From Salinigranum marinum (GTDB lineage: Archaea; Halobacteriota; Halobacteria; Halobacteriales; Haloferacaceae), in contig NZ_CP100463.1 of assembly GCF_024228675.1 (NCBI RefSeq), forward strand, positions 62,001 through 126,000: a DNA stretch of 64,000 bases, given 5' to 3'. The notes under the pieces were generated by a model. The model saw only the letters and a program-made list of their open reading frames with translations, was not told where the DNA came from and made no database searches. Both the position numbers and the translations under genes were made by a program. Positions 57,120 through 64,000 of the stretch are shown piece by piece; the stretch's first letter is position 1, and every line of letters starts with the position of its first letter.

Positions 57120-58613
57120 TCAGCGGCTGTTCTGGACGCTCTGGAGACACGGGAGGACGGTCCCGTCGGCGAGTCGCACCCCAGCCGTATCCTCGGTCCG
57201 ACTCGTCAACTTCGGAGCGTTCTGGATGTCGACGTAACACTCCCCGTCGCTCCCACCCGAGCCGGGATCGACGACGACGGGGTACCGTGAGGCGACCACC
57301 GACCCGCCGTCGAGGACGCAGTTGCCCGACGCGACGATGTGGATGCCGTCGCGTCCCTCTCCCGTCTGGACGATGTCGCAGCCACGGAGGATCGATCCCG
57401 GCGCGCCCTCGATGATCACCGCGGCGCGACCGGACGCCTTGCCGGTGATCCGGACGTTCTCGAGCCGGATCCACCGAGGGTCCTCCGACGGGGGGTGCTT
57501 CTCGAACGACACTCGTCCGAACCGGTGGATCGCGGGGGTCTCCGGGGTGTCGACTCGTATCTCCGTGTCCCGAATCGTCGACTCCCTGGCGGGCCCCATG
57601 ACGGCGATCGCCGGTCCGGGGCTCGGTGCCTTCCGGATGTGGATCGAACAGTTCCTGATCTCGGCCCCGCCCGGTTTGGCGATGTACGCCGACTTCTGGT
57701 TGATGATGATGCCGCGGAGCCTGAACGCGTTCTGTTCTTGCGTGCGCGGGCCCGTATACTGGTCGAGATCGATCTCGATCGAGGCCCCGTCGACGTAGCT
57801 CCCGTCGCCGCCGATCCGGATGGACGCGACGTTGTTGTTCTTGAACGTCCCCCCGACGACCTGGACGTTCCCCTGCGTGGCCGTGGCGTAGATCCCGGCC
57901 CCCCCGAACTCCTCGAAGTGGCAGTCGACGACCCTGATCGTCCCGCGGTTCAGCTGGCCGATGTAGATCCCCGTTCGGCCGTTCCCGTAGTGACCCCACG
58001 CGGACCCCTTCCTGGCGACGTAGTTCCGAACGATCCCCACCCCAGAGGGGTCCTTGACCACGGGGACCAGCGCGTCCACCTCGTAGGGCGCGGAGTGGGT
58101 CCCGCGACCGACGTGCTCGACGTTCTCGATCCGAAAGCCGGTCTCCGTGATGGCCCTGATGCCGGCGTTGACGTCCGACTGCCGGATGTCGATGTCGAAG
58201 TTGTCGATCAGGAGCTCTCCCACGTCGATGTCGAGCAACCAGTGGTTGAACCCCTTGGGGGGAACGAGTCGGACCTGCCCCTCGCCGACGAAGCCCAGCC
58301 GCGAGTAGCCGTCGATGGCGATCCCATCGTCGAACTGGTACCGGCCGGCCGGAAACCGAAACAGGGTGTTCGAGGACATGGCGTCCTTGATCGTCCGATC
58401 ACAGGGCGACTCGCCGGTGGGGTCACACCCCAGATCGTCGACCACGTCGACGACCCGATCGAACGACTCGGCCACCTCCGGGGTCGCCGTCTCCGGCGTC
58501 GACGTGGGCTGTGGCGTCTCCGGCTCCGACTCGTCCGGGGAGCGTCCCCCACACCCGGCCAGCCCGGCCGCTCCGCCGGCGAGAAGCGCGAGGTATCTCC
58601 GTCGGTTCATCAT
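57120..58613 (-). CDS. beta-helix lipoprotein (third family member)
   Basis: A 497-residue protein with an N-terminal lipoprotein signal RRRYLALLAGGAAGLAGC (lipobox LAGC, predicted lipidated Cys21). A Thr/Pro/Glu-rich linker (about 24-47) leads to a right-handed beta-helix that starts SFDRVVDVVDDLGCDPTGESPCDRTIKDAMSSNTLFRFPAGRYQF. It shares its opening and many turns (RVVDCHFEEFGGAGIYATATQG) with the two Tat exoproteins but lacks their C-terminal domain and the 72-aa partner. It is probably tethered to the membrane outside the cell. The ATG at 58613 (adjacent ATG 58610) is preferred; a longer frame upstream would overlap the ATAACAA element at 58666. Confidence 0.85.
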   Translation of the reverse strand: MMNRRRYLALLAGGAAGLAGCGGRSPDESEPETPQPTSTPETATPEVAESFDRVVDVVDDLGCDPTGESPCDRTIKDAMSSNTLFRFPAGRYQFDDGIAIDGYSRLGFVGEGQVRLVPPKGFNHWLLDIDVGELLIDNFDIDIRQSDVNAGIRAITETGFRIENVEHVGRGTHSAPYEVDALVPVVKDPSGVGIVRNYVARKGSAWGHYGNGRTGIYIGQLNRGTIRVVDCHFEEFGGAGIYATATQGNVQVVGGTFKNNNVASIRIGGDGSYVDGASIEIDLDQYTGPRTQEQNAFRLRGIIINQKSAYIAKPGGAEIRNCSIHIRKAPSPGPAIAVMGPARESTIRDTEIRVDTPETPAIHRFGRVSFEKHPPSEDPRWIRLENVRITGKASGRAAVIIEGAPGSILRGCDIVQTGEGRDGIHIVASGNCVLDGGSVVASRYPVVVDPGSGGSDGECYVDIQNAPKLTSRTEDTAGVRLADGTVLPCLQSVQNSR

Positions 58614-58665
58614 GTTCGGTGAGCGGGCTTCGGTCGCATCGGTGAACGTAGTAGCCTGACGCGTA

Positions 58666-58672
58666 TTGTTAT
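58666..58672 (-). promoter_or_regulatory. ATAACAA element of beta-helix lipoprotein gene
   Basis: Minus-strand sequence tcAATAACAATACGCG, 52 nt upstream of the ATG at 58613. It is the rightmost copy seen. Confidence 0.55.
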
Positions 58673-58938
58673 TGATCGACATTCGTCAGAAACGTGCACC
58701 TACCCGATCACGTGCCGCCCAGGAACGTCGAGCGCAGCGGCACTCACTCGGAGTAAGAGCGTCCTACTCCGGCTCACCCGCCGTCCGCGCTCCCGATGTC
58801 GTGGTGGGGACATCGAGACGAGCGCGCGCCGCCGACTGTACGAAGAACTGACCTATTACTCATAACTATACCACATAGCTATACTTTTTCGGATCCTCGG
58901 AGCCGCCGGCTGACGCGTGCGGCCCCCAGAGTTCGGGC
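58673..58938. other. intergenic region, AT-rich patch
   Basis: 266 bp. An AT-rich stretch (58850-58890, with ctattactcataactatacc and ctatactttttc) interrupts GC-rich DNA; it may be the terminator of the LysE gene (minus) or an unknown promoter. No gene seen. Confidence 0.4.
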
Positions 58939-59577
58939 TCAGGCAGCCGGACGCTCCTCGACCGCGAGCTTCAGCCCGAAGCCGAGCAACACGCTCCCGC
59001 TCGCGTACCGGACGACCCGACGGGCGACCGTGGAGTCGAGCAGGAGGTGGCGAACCCGGCTGGCGAACAGGGCGACGCCGCCGAGGTAGAGGAAACTCAG
59101 CCCCGCGTAGAGCACGCCGAGGACCGACATCTGGAGGGCCGCGTTCGCGGTCGCCGGCACGAACTGCGGGAAGAACGCGAGCACGAACACCGCGACCTTC
59201 GGATTGGAGACGTTGACGACGACCGCCTTCCGGTACGACCGGAACAGCGAGCGCTCCTCGTCGACGAGTTCGCTCTCGATCTCGAACTCCTCGTCGTTCC
59301 GAAGCACCTGGATCCCGAGATACACCAGGTACGCGGCTCCGACGTACTTCACGAGGACGTACGCGACGGCGCTGGTGCGCAAGAGCGCGGACAACCCGAG
59401 GACGGCGGCGGTCGTGTGGACCAACACGCCCGTCGCCGTTCCAAGCCCCGCGGTGATCCCGGCCGCACGCCCGCTGGTGAGGCTCTGGGTCACCGCGTAG
59501 ATGGTGTCGGGCCCGGGAGCCATGATGATCATCACGACGGCGGGGGCGAACGCGACTAGCGTTCCGACTTCGATCAT
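58939..59577 (-). CDS. LysE/RhtB family amino-acid exporter
   Basis: A 212-residue membrane protein with six helices. Opening motif: MIEVGTLVAFAPAVVMIIMAPGPDTIYAVTQSLTSGRAAGITAGLGTATGVLVHTTAAVLGLSALL, with PGPDTIYAVT and GxxAGxxxxxG typical of LysE/RhtB. KAVVVNVSNPKVAVFVLAFFPQFV is the conserved central motif. It exports amino acids such as homoserine, threonine or leucine; the substrate is not assigned. The ATG at 59577 precedes the family start; an upstream extension is basic and low quality. Confidence 0.93.
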   Translation of the reverse strand: MIEVGTLVAFAPAVVMIIMAPGPDTIYAVTQSLTSGRAAGITAGLGTATGVLVHTTAAVLGLSALLRTSAVAYVLVKYVGAAYLVYLGIQVLRNDEEFEIESELVDEERSLFRSYRKAVVVNVSNPKVAVFVLAFFPQFVPATANAALQMSVLGVLYAGLSFLYLGGVALFASRVRHLLLDSTVARRVVRYASGSVLLGFGLKLAVEERPAA

Positions 59578-60146
59578 TCGATGCCGTGTTCGACGCTCCG
59601 CCACTAAGTTCGTCCGGTCGGGGCTGTCGCGTCGACGGCCCTTCGACAGTCGATCGTCGATCGCGTCGCCCCGTCGGTCGGCGACATATAAATTCAAATA
59701 CCGCACAATTCTAACCCGACGACGGACGATCGTCGATCCTCCACTCGTCGTGGCAATCGGTTCTCACTCGACGCGCCGATGGACGGTTCGCCGACGGCTC
59801 GATCGACGTATCGAGACGACGACCTGAGCCGATCGAACGGCAGACGTGGCGTCGATCCGATCCGCTCTGTCCCTCGGTTCCGAACGGTCGCGCTTCCCGG
59901 TTCGTCGCTGAGACCGGTTCGTCTCGGATCGATTTACCCCGTCAGATACTACCGATTTCGCGGAGTCAGTTCCGGGATCGATTTTGCGCTTTAGTAGCAC
60001 TACTACTCACTGTCGACAGCGCTCGTGTCGGGTCGTCGTCCGCGATCCGACGTTCGTCGAACGCTCCCGCGAGACGCCCGCCGCGTGGATCCGCGAGTGT
60101 CGCCCCGACCGAACCCGCCGGCGAACTCACCGCGGTGCACGGTCGG
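59578..60146. other. intergenic region, no gene seen
   Basis: 569 bp between LysE (start) and FAD subunit gene (stop). It has an AT-rich stretch (catataaattcaaatacc, about 59685-59702) that may be the LysE promoter, and an inverted repeat TAGTAG-CA-CTACTA at 59992-60005 near the FAD gene end. Frames are not protein-like. Confidence 0.45.
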
Positions 60147-61034
60147 TCAGGCCGGGGGACGAGCGTCGGCCCGCGCGGCGGCCCGCTCGAGCGCTCGTTC
60201 CGTCTCGACGGGGAGCACGTCCGCACGGAACGCCGCCGACGCCTCGCTGTCGTCTTTCATCGTCGACTCGTCGACGTCGGCCGTCGCTTGGGCCGCCGCC
60301 GCGGCAATCGTCTCGCCGTCGAGCGTCGCCCCGCCGAGCGCGCCCTCGACCGACGGGAGTCGCACGGCGTGGTCCGTCACGCCGGTGACGGCGACGCCGG
60401 CGTTCGACACCGTTCCGTCTCTGACTGCCAGGCGGACGGCGACACCGAGCAGGGTGTACCGCGACGTCGTGCTGGACCGTTTCACGTACGCGCCGCCGAC
60501 GGCCCCGGTCGCGTGTGGCACCTCGATCCGGGTGAGCAGTTCGGTCGCACCGACGGTCGCGTGGGGTACGCGCAGGAACGCCTCGGCCTCGACGCGGCGT
60601 TCGCCGTCGACCCCCTCGAAGACGAGCGTCACGTCGCCGGCGACGGCGGCGGCGGACAGATCCGACACCGGATACGGGGCGACGAGGTTGCCGCCGACCG
60701 TCGCCCGGTTGCGGATCTGTGTGTCGGCGGTCGCGCCGACCGCCTCCACCAGCGCTGGCGCCTCCGGCCGGAGCCCGTCCGTGGCCTCGACCGTCGCGTA
60801 CGTCGTCAGCGCACCGATACGCACCGCGTCGCCGTCGTCGACGCCGGTGATCCCACGCAGGGCGTCGATCTCGCCGACGTCGACGACGGTGTCCGGGTCG
60901 ACGTGGCCGCGTTTCAGCCTCGGCAGGAAGCTGTGCCCGCCAGCCAGCAGTTCGGCGGCGGGGTCGTCGGCCAACAGTTCCAGCGCGTGGTCGACGCTGT
61001 CGGCCCGGACGTAGTCGAACTCGTCGGGCCGCAT
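60147..61034 (-). CDS. molybdenum hydroxylase FAD-binding (medium) subunit
   Basis: A 295-residue CoxM/XdhB-type protein. The FAD pyrophosphate-binding motif AELLAGGHSFLPRLKRG (about 28-45) is followed by IGALTTYATVE, and the second motif RNRATVGGNLVAPYPVSDLSAAAVA (about 107-131) matches the T-x-G-G-N-x-x-x-x-x-P-x-S-D pattern. RIEVPHATGAVGGAYVKRSS and the C-terminal domain follow. In CO dehydrogenase/xanthine dehydrogenase complexes it moves electrons from the 2Fe-2S subunit to its acceptor. Unlike the usual contiguous operon, this gene lies opposite to the two partner genes with a regulator in between. Confidence 0.93.
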   Translation of the reverse strand: MRPDEFDYVRADSVDHALELLADDPAAELLAGGHSFLPRLKRGHVDPDTVVDVGEIDALRGITGVDDGDAVRIGALTTYATVEATDGLRPEAPALVEAVGATADTQIRNRATVGGNLVAPYPVSDLSAAAVAGDVTLVFEGVDGERRVEAEAFLRVPHATVGATELLTRIEVPHATGAVGGAYVKRSSTTSRYTLLGVAVRLAVRDGTVSNAGVAVTGVTDHAVRLPSVEGALGGATLDGETIAAAAAQATADVDESTMKDDSEASAAFRADVLPVETERALERAAARADARPPA

Positions 61035-61122
61035 CAGTCGCGCGCTCCGTTCGGTCGGGTCGCGGTCCGGCCGCGCCGGCCGTGCGCCCCAGGGCGACGA
61101 CGCCGGTGTGGACGGTGGCAGG

Positions 61123-62148
61123 TCATTCCACGGCGGCGTGGATCCGTCTGACGATCTCGTCCGGCGAGACCGCGATCTGCTCGGCGGCCAGCGACCGGGA
61201 GACGACGTGGACCAGGCCGAACTCCCGGAGGAGCCGCTCGGCCGTCTCCCGGGTGAGGCCGGTGTACTGGGTCACCTCGTGGACCGTCCGCGACCGATTG
61301 ATCGCGTCCGTGAGCCCGGCGACGGTCAGCGTGTCGGGGAGAGCGACCCCCGCCGGCGACCCGTCCCGCCGTCGAGCGGACGCCTCGGCCAGCAGTTCCC
61401 CGACGGGCGTCGTCGCCACCGGCGACCCGGCACGGGCCCTCGACTCGCCGACGACAGCGTTCCCCCCGTCCGTGACGGCGCTCCGGGCGGCCGTCTCTTG
61501 CCGTGTGGGCGATCTCCGTGACGCCGGGTCGGACCTCCCTCTCCCGGACCCAGTGGCCGTACTCGCGTCCGCGTGGCTCGCCGTCTCGGGGTTCGGTTCG
61601 ACCACACCGTCGACGGGACTTTGTAGATCGGTCCCGCCTTCGTCCACCCCGGTTTTCGCACACTGCGGGGTGGCGTCGTCCGGGTCGTGGATGTCGTGTT
61701 TGATCATGTGTCGGCGGACGGTCTCGGGGGTGACGTCCACGTCGAGTGCGTCCGTCATCTCCGGGAACGTGTCGTACCGCTCGTACGCCGCCCGCAGCGC
61801 GTCGGGTCGTTTGTACGCGGGGCGCGTGGACTCGGACCCCGAGCTGGTACCGCCGTCTGTACACTGCTCGCCGGTCGACGGAGCCACCGCTCCGTCGTCG
61901 GGTGAGACCGTCACTGTCAGATCGACAGCGACCCGTCCACCGTCCACGTCGGTGCCGTCGGCCGTAACCGACACCGCCTCGCTCGTCTCCAGCCCCGACG
62001 CGAGCGGCACTCCGACGGACAACTCGGCCGTGACGTCGTCCGTTCCTGTCAGTCGCTGGTCGACCGTAGCGTGTCGGACCTCGGTGCCGGACGATTCTAA
62101 CCGCGCGAGTACCTCTGATAGCTCTTTGAACGCGCTACTGGCGACCAT
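61123..62148 (-). CDS. putative HTH regulator of the molybdenum hydroxylase locus
   Basis: A 341-residue soluble protein, unrecognised as a whole. An N-terminal part (about 1-70) is beta-rich. A middle HTH-like element reads RPDALRAAYERYDTFPEMTDALDVDVTPETVRRHMIKHDIHDP (about 113-155). A disordered linker (about 156-245) follows, then a second HTH-like element TVAGLTDAINRSRTVHEVTQYTGLTRETAERLLREFGLVH with an EIVRRIHAAVE end. Two HTH segments at the two ends suggest DNA binding. It lies between the FAD and Fe-S subunit genes and is divergent from the latter, which fits a local regulator; direct evidence is lacking. Confidence 0.6.
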   Translation of the reverse strand: MVASSAFKELSEVLARLESSGTEVRHATVDQRLTGTDDVTAELSVGVPLASGLETSEAVSVTADGTDVDGGRVAVDLTVTVSPDDGAVAPSTGEQCTDGGTSSGSESTRPAYKRPDALRAAYERYDTFPEMTDALDVDVTPETVRRHMIKHDIHDPDDATPQCAKTGVDEGGTDLQSPVDGVVEPNPETASHADASTATGSGRGRSDPASRRSPTRQETAARSAVTDGGNAVVGESRARAGSPVATTPVGELLAEASARRRDGSPAGVALPDTLTVAGLTDAINRSRTVHEVTQYTGLTRETAERLLREFGLVHVVSRSLAAEQIAVSPDEIVRRIHAAVE

Positions 62149-62739
62149 ACTTGCGTTTCTCCAACCGAATCACGTTCTTTCCTGTGCTCACATAAATATT
62201 TCTCTCTTTGTTCAGACTCGACCGAACAACGAAGACGATCGAAGAGGAGATTATCGAATTCCCGGACGTTCGAGTAGTGTGGTCTGTTCGGCCCCCTGTC
62301 CGACCCGCCGTGGCGCGCTGGACCGGATCGGCGTCCTGCGGCGCATCCCCTGCCGACGAAAAGAGCAGGGAGACACGACGACACTCCCGCGTCGGGCGTC
62401 GGGTCGACACACCTGGCACATCTCCGACCACGTGTGTCGGCCGGGACCGTGCGTGTGTCGGTCGCCGGCCGGCGCAAACGCGTTCGCCGCCACCGACGCG
62501 TGCGGGTGGGGTCGTCCCGTTCGAGCCACTGCTCCAGACCGGGTGGGTTTGGAATTTTACCTGGTAGATGGGTACGAAACGACTGCACGAACGAGATATG
62601 CTTGTCGAACTTGGTCGAAATAAGTTGATTCAACGCAAAGATTAACATCGGTCCTCGGTAGACGTACGCCCATGAGAGGCGACGGCAAAGCGAGTCCGGA
62701 GAGCGGTTCGACCGCCGAACGTCACGGACGGGGATACGC
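62149..62739. other. divergent promoter region, no gene seen
   Basis: 591 bp between the minus-strand regulator and plus-strand 2Fe-2S gene. AT-rich patches are at 62187-62215 (cacataaatatttctctctttg), fitting the regulator promoter, and at 62605-62650 (gaaataagttgattcaacgc), upstream of the Fe-S gene. Frames in the middle have no recognisable domain. Confidence 0.5.
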
Positions 62740-63285
62740 ATGGAACTCGAACTCACACTGAACGGCGACGACGCAACGCTCACCGTCGCGCGGTCGGCGT
62801 CGCTGCTCGACGCGCTCCGTCGGGCGGGGTACACCGGGGCGAAGCGTGGCTGTGACACCGGCGACTGCGGGTTCTGTACCGTCCTCGTCGACGGCGACCC
62901 GGTGAAGTCGTGCGTCCAGCCCGCCGTGCGGACCGACGGTGCGGCGGTCGAGACCGTCGAGGGGCTGGGGAGCCAAGACGACCTCCACCCGATCCAGGCG
63001 GCGTTCGTCGACAACGCGGCCCTCCAGTGCGGTTTCTGTATCCCGGGGATGATCATGCGGACGAAGGGGCTCCTCGACGCGAACCCGGACCCCGACGAAG
63101 GGGAGATCCGGGAGTCGCTCTCGGGGAACCTCTGTCGGTGCACCGGCTACGAGCGGATCCTCGACGCCGTGGACGACGCCGCGGGTCGGCTGGCGCGCAC
63201 GGACGACGTCGCGGCCGACGGCGGCCGTCCGGTCCCGGAGAGACGGTCGTGTGCCGGCCCTGCCCCCGGCGGTGAACAGGAGTGA
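62740..63285 (+). CDS. molybdenum hydroxylase 2Fe-2S (small) subunit
   Basis: A 181-residue CoxS/XdhA-type iron-sulfur protein. The plant-ferredoxin-like cluster ligands are Cys38, 43, 46 and 58 (GCDTGDCGFC...SC). The second cluster has Cys97, 100, 132 and 134 (QCGFC...GNLCRCTGYE). The C-terminal 35 residues are an acidic extension. It passes electrons from the molybdenum cofactor subunit to FAD. It overlaps the next gene by 4 nt (GTGA). Confidence 0.96.
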   Translation: MELELTLNGDDATLTVARSASLLDALRRAGYTGAKRGCDTGDCGFCTVLVDGDPVKSCVQPAVRTDGAAVETVEGLGSQDDLHPIQAAFVDNAALQCGFCIPGMIMRTKGLLDANPDPDEGEIRESLSGNLCRCTGYERILDAVDDAAGRLARTDDVAADGGRPVPERRSCAGPAPGGEQE

Positions 63286-64000
63286 GCCGGACCGACGATC
63301 CCGACGACGGACGAGCCGGCGAACTCCCACCCGACGAAGCCGAGCGCGATGCAGGGGCAGACGCGGCTGACGACCCGGCCGGGGGGGAGTACGCCACGGT
63401 CGCGAGCCGCGAAGAGAAGGTCGACGCGCGCTCGATCGTCACCGGGGACGCGCGGTACACCGCCGACTACGCCGGCACCGTCCCGGACCTCGCCGAGGCC
63501 GCGGTGCTCCGTTCGGCGGTCGCACACGGCGTCGTCACGGAGATCGACACGAGCCGGGCCGCGGAGATGGACGGCGTCTACGCCGTCATCACGCCCGACT
63601 CGCCGTCGGTCCCGGACCGCCCGTACACGTCGGCGGGCCAGTCGTACCCCGAGCCGTCGCCGTGGGACCTGCACGTCCTTCGGAGGCGCGTCCGGTACGT
63701 CGGCGACCCGATCGCTGCCGTCGCCGCCGAAGACACCGCGACCGCCCGCGCGGCCGTCAGGCGGATCGACGTCACCTACGAGGAGTTCGACGCCGTCTTC
63801 AGCCCCGAGGCGGCGATGGCCGACGGCGCGCCGCGGCTGCACGACGCCGACGAGGTCGAGAACGTCCAGCCCGGTGCCGACTACGAACGGAACGTCGAGG
63901 CCCGCGTCGCCGGCGAGATCGGCGACGTCGACGCGGCGTTCGAGGCCGCGGCCGCTCGGCCGGACCGGACCGTCGTCGAGACGGAGTGGGAGACGCCACA
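63282..64000 (+). CDS. molybdenum hydroxylase molybdopterin-binding (large) subunit, partial
   Basis: The first 239 residues are visible; the gene runs past the window's right edge. It starts with GTG overlapping the previous stop. An acidic stretch of about 40 residues is followed by ASREEKVDARSIVTGDARYTADYAGTVPDLAEAAVLRSAVAHGVVTEIDTS, DGVYAVITPDSPS, LHVLRRRVRYVGDPIAAVAAEDTATARAAVRRIDVTYEEF and EVENVQPGADYERNVEARVAGEIGDVDAAFEAA, the typical opening domain a/b-hammerhead of CoxL/xanthine-dehydrogenase large subunits. Substrate class (CO, purine, aldehyde) needs the active-site region, which is outside the window. Confidence 0.9.
   Translation, partial: MSRTDDPDDGRAGELPPDEAERDAGADAADDPAGGEYATVASREEKVDARSIVTGDARYTADYAGTVPDLAEAAVLRSAVAHGVVTEIDTSRAAEMDGVYAVITPDSPSVPDRPYTSAGQSYPEPSPWDLHVLRRRVRYVGDPIAAVAAEDTATARAAVRRIDVTYEEFDAVFSPEAAMADGAPRLHDADEVENVQPGADYERNVEARVAGEIGDVDAAFEAAAARPDRTVVETEWETP

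Noticed and set aside
62251-62529. A 92-codon minus-strand frame in the divergent promoter region
   Set aside because: Contains a few Cys but no recognisable zinc motif; lies within the regulator's own upstream region and lacks a promoter.

Overview
The window looks like a chromosomal segment of a haloarchaeon (class Halobacteria). Base composition is very GC-rich, proteins are strongly acidic (D/E-rich), signal peptides are of the twin-arginine type, many transcripts look leaderless, and several families are typical of haloarchaea (HalOD1, DUF7282, DUF7344-type membrane wHTH, DUF5518, DUF1616). The genus cannot be fixed from the sequence alone. No rRNA, tRNA, insertion sequence or CRISPR array was recognised by eye.

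Left part (1-14.4 kb): a housekeeping and membrane-stress neighbourhood. It holds a YbjQ-type protein (cut by the window edge), a DUF5518 membrane protein, a LURP-one-type protein, a DUF389 membrane protein (TIGR00341 type), a DUF1269 protein, a 14-TM MFS exporter, two AI-2E-type permeases, a formylglycine-type arylsulfatase, a YihY/BrkB membrane protein and a DHH phosphoesterase. Two 56-residue zinc-ribbon microproteins, clear paralogues of each other, lie at 3810-3980 and 12426-12596.

Middle (14.4-21 kb): a secreted, Thr/Pro-rich DUF7282/CARDB surface protein, a small soluble protein behind a perfect palindrome, about 1 kb without a convincing gene, a HalOD1 protein, an orphan phnM and a DUF354 glycosyltransferase-like protein.

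Right-centre (21-59 kb): a large surface-glycan province. An operon read right to left (about 34.6 to 27.9 kb) encodes an aminotransferase, a Gfo/Idh oxidoreductase, a nucleotide-sugar dehydrogenase, a GT2, a WecB/WbpI-type epimerase and a deacetylase. With a left-handed beta-helix acetyltransferase (40.3 kb) and glmS (21.2 kb) this matches, step for step, the bacterial WbpA/B/E/D/I route to UDP-diacetamido-mannuronic acid. Around it are two FemAB/GNAT proteins, GT4 and GT-C-like enzymes, three alkaline-phosphatase-superfamily enzymes, an AsnB-like amidotransferase, a Wzx-type flippase, DUF1616, and three beta-helix exoproteins. Two of these belong to a duplicated two-gene module with a 72-residue partner of unknown function.

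The most striking unexplained signal is a short element, ATAACAA(A/T), that recurs between genes across this province. It always points towards a gene, most often 27-42 nt upstream of the start codon. It suggests that the scattered glycan and surface genes are controlled as one regulon. Two copies face each other across 39.7-40.1 kb, where no known gene exists.

Right end (58.9-64 kb): a LysE exporter and a divergent molybdenum-hydroxylase locus. The FAD subunit and a putative HTH regulator are on the minus strand; the 2Fe-2S and molybdopterin subunits are on the plus strand, and the last is cut by the window edge.
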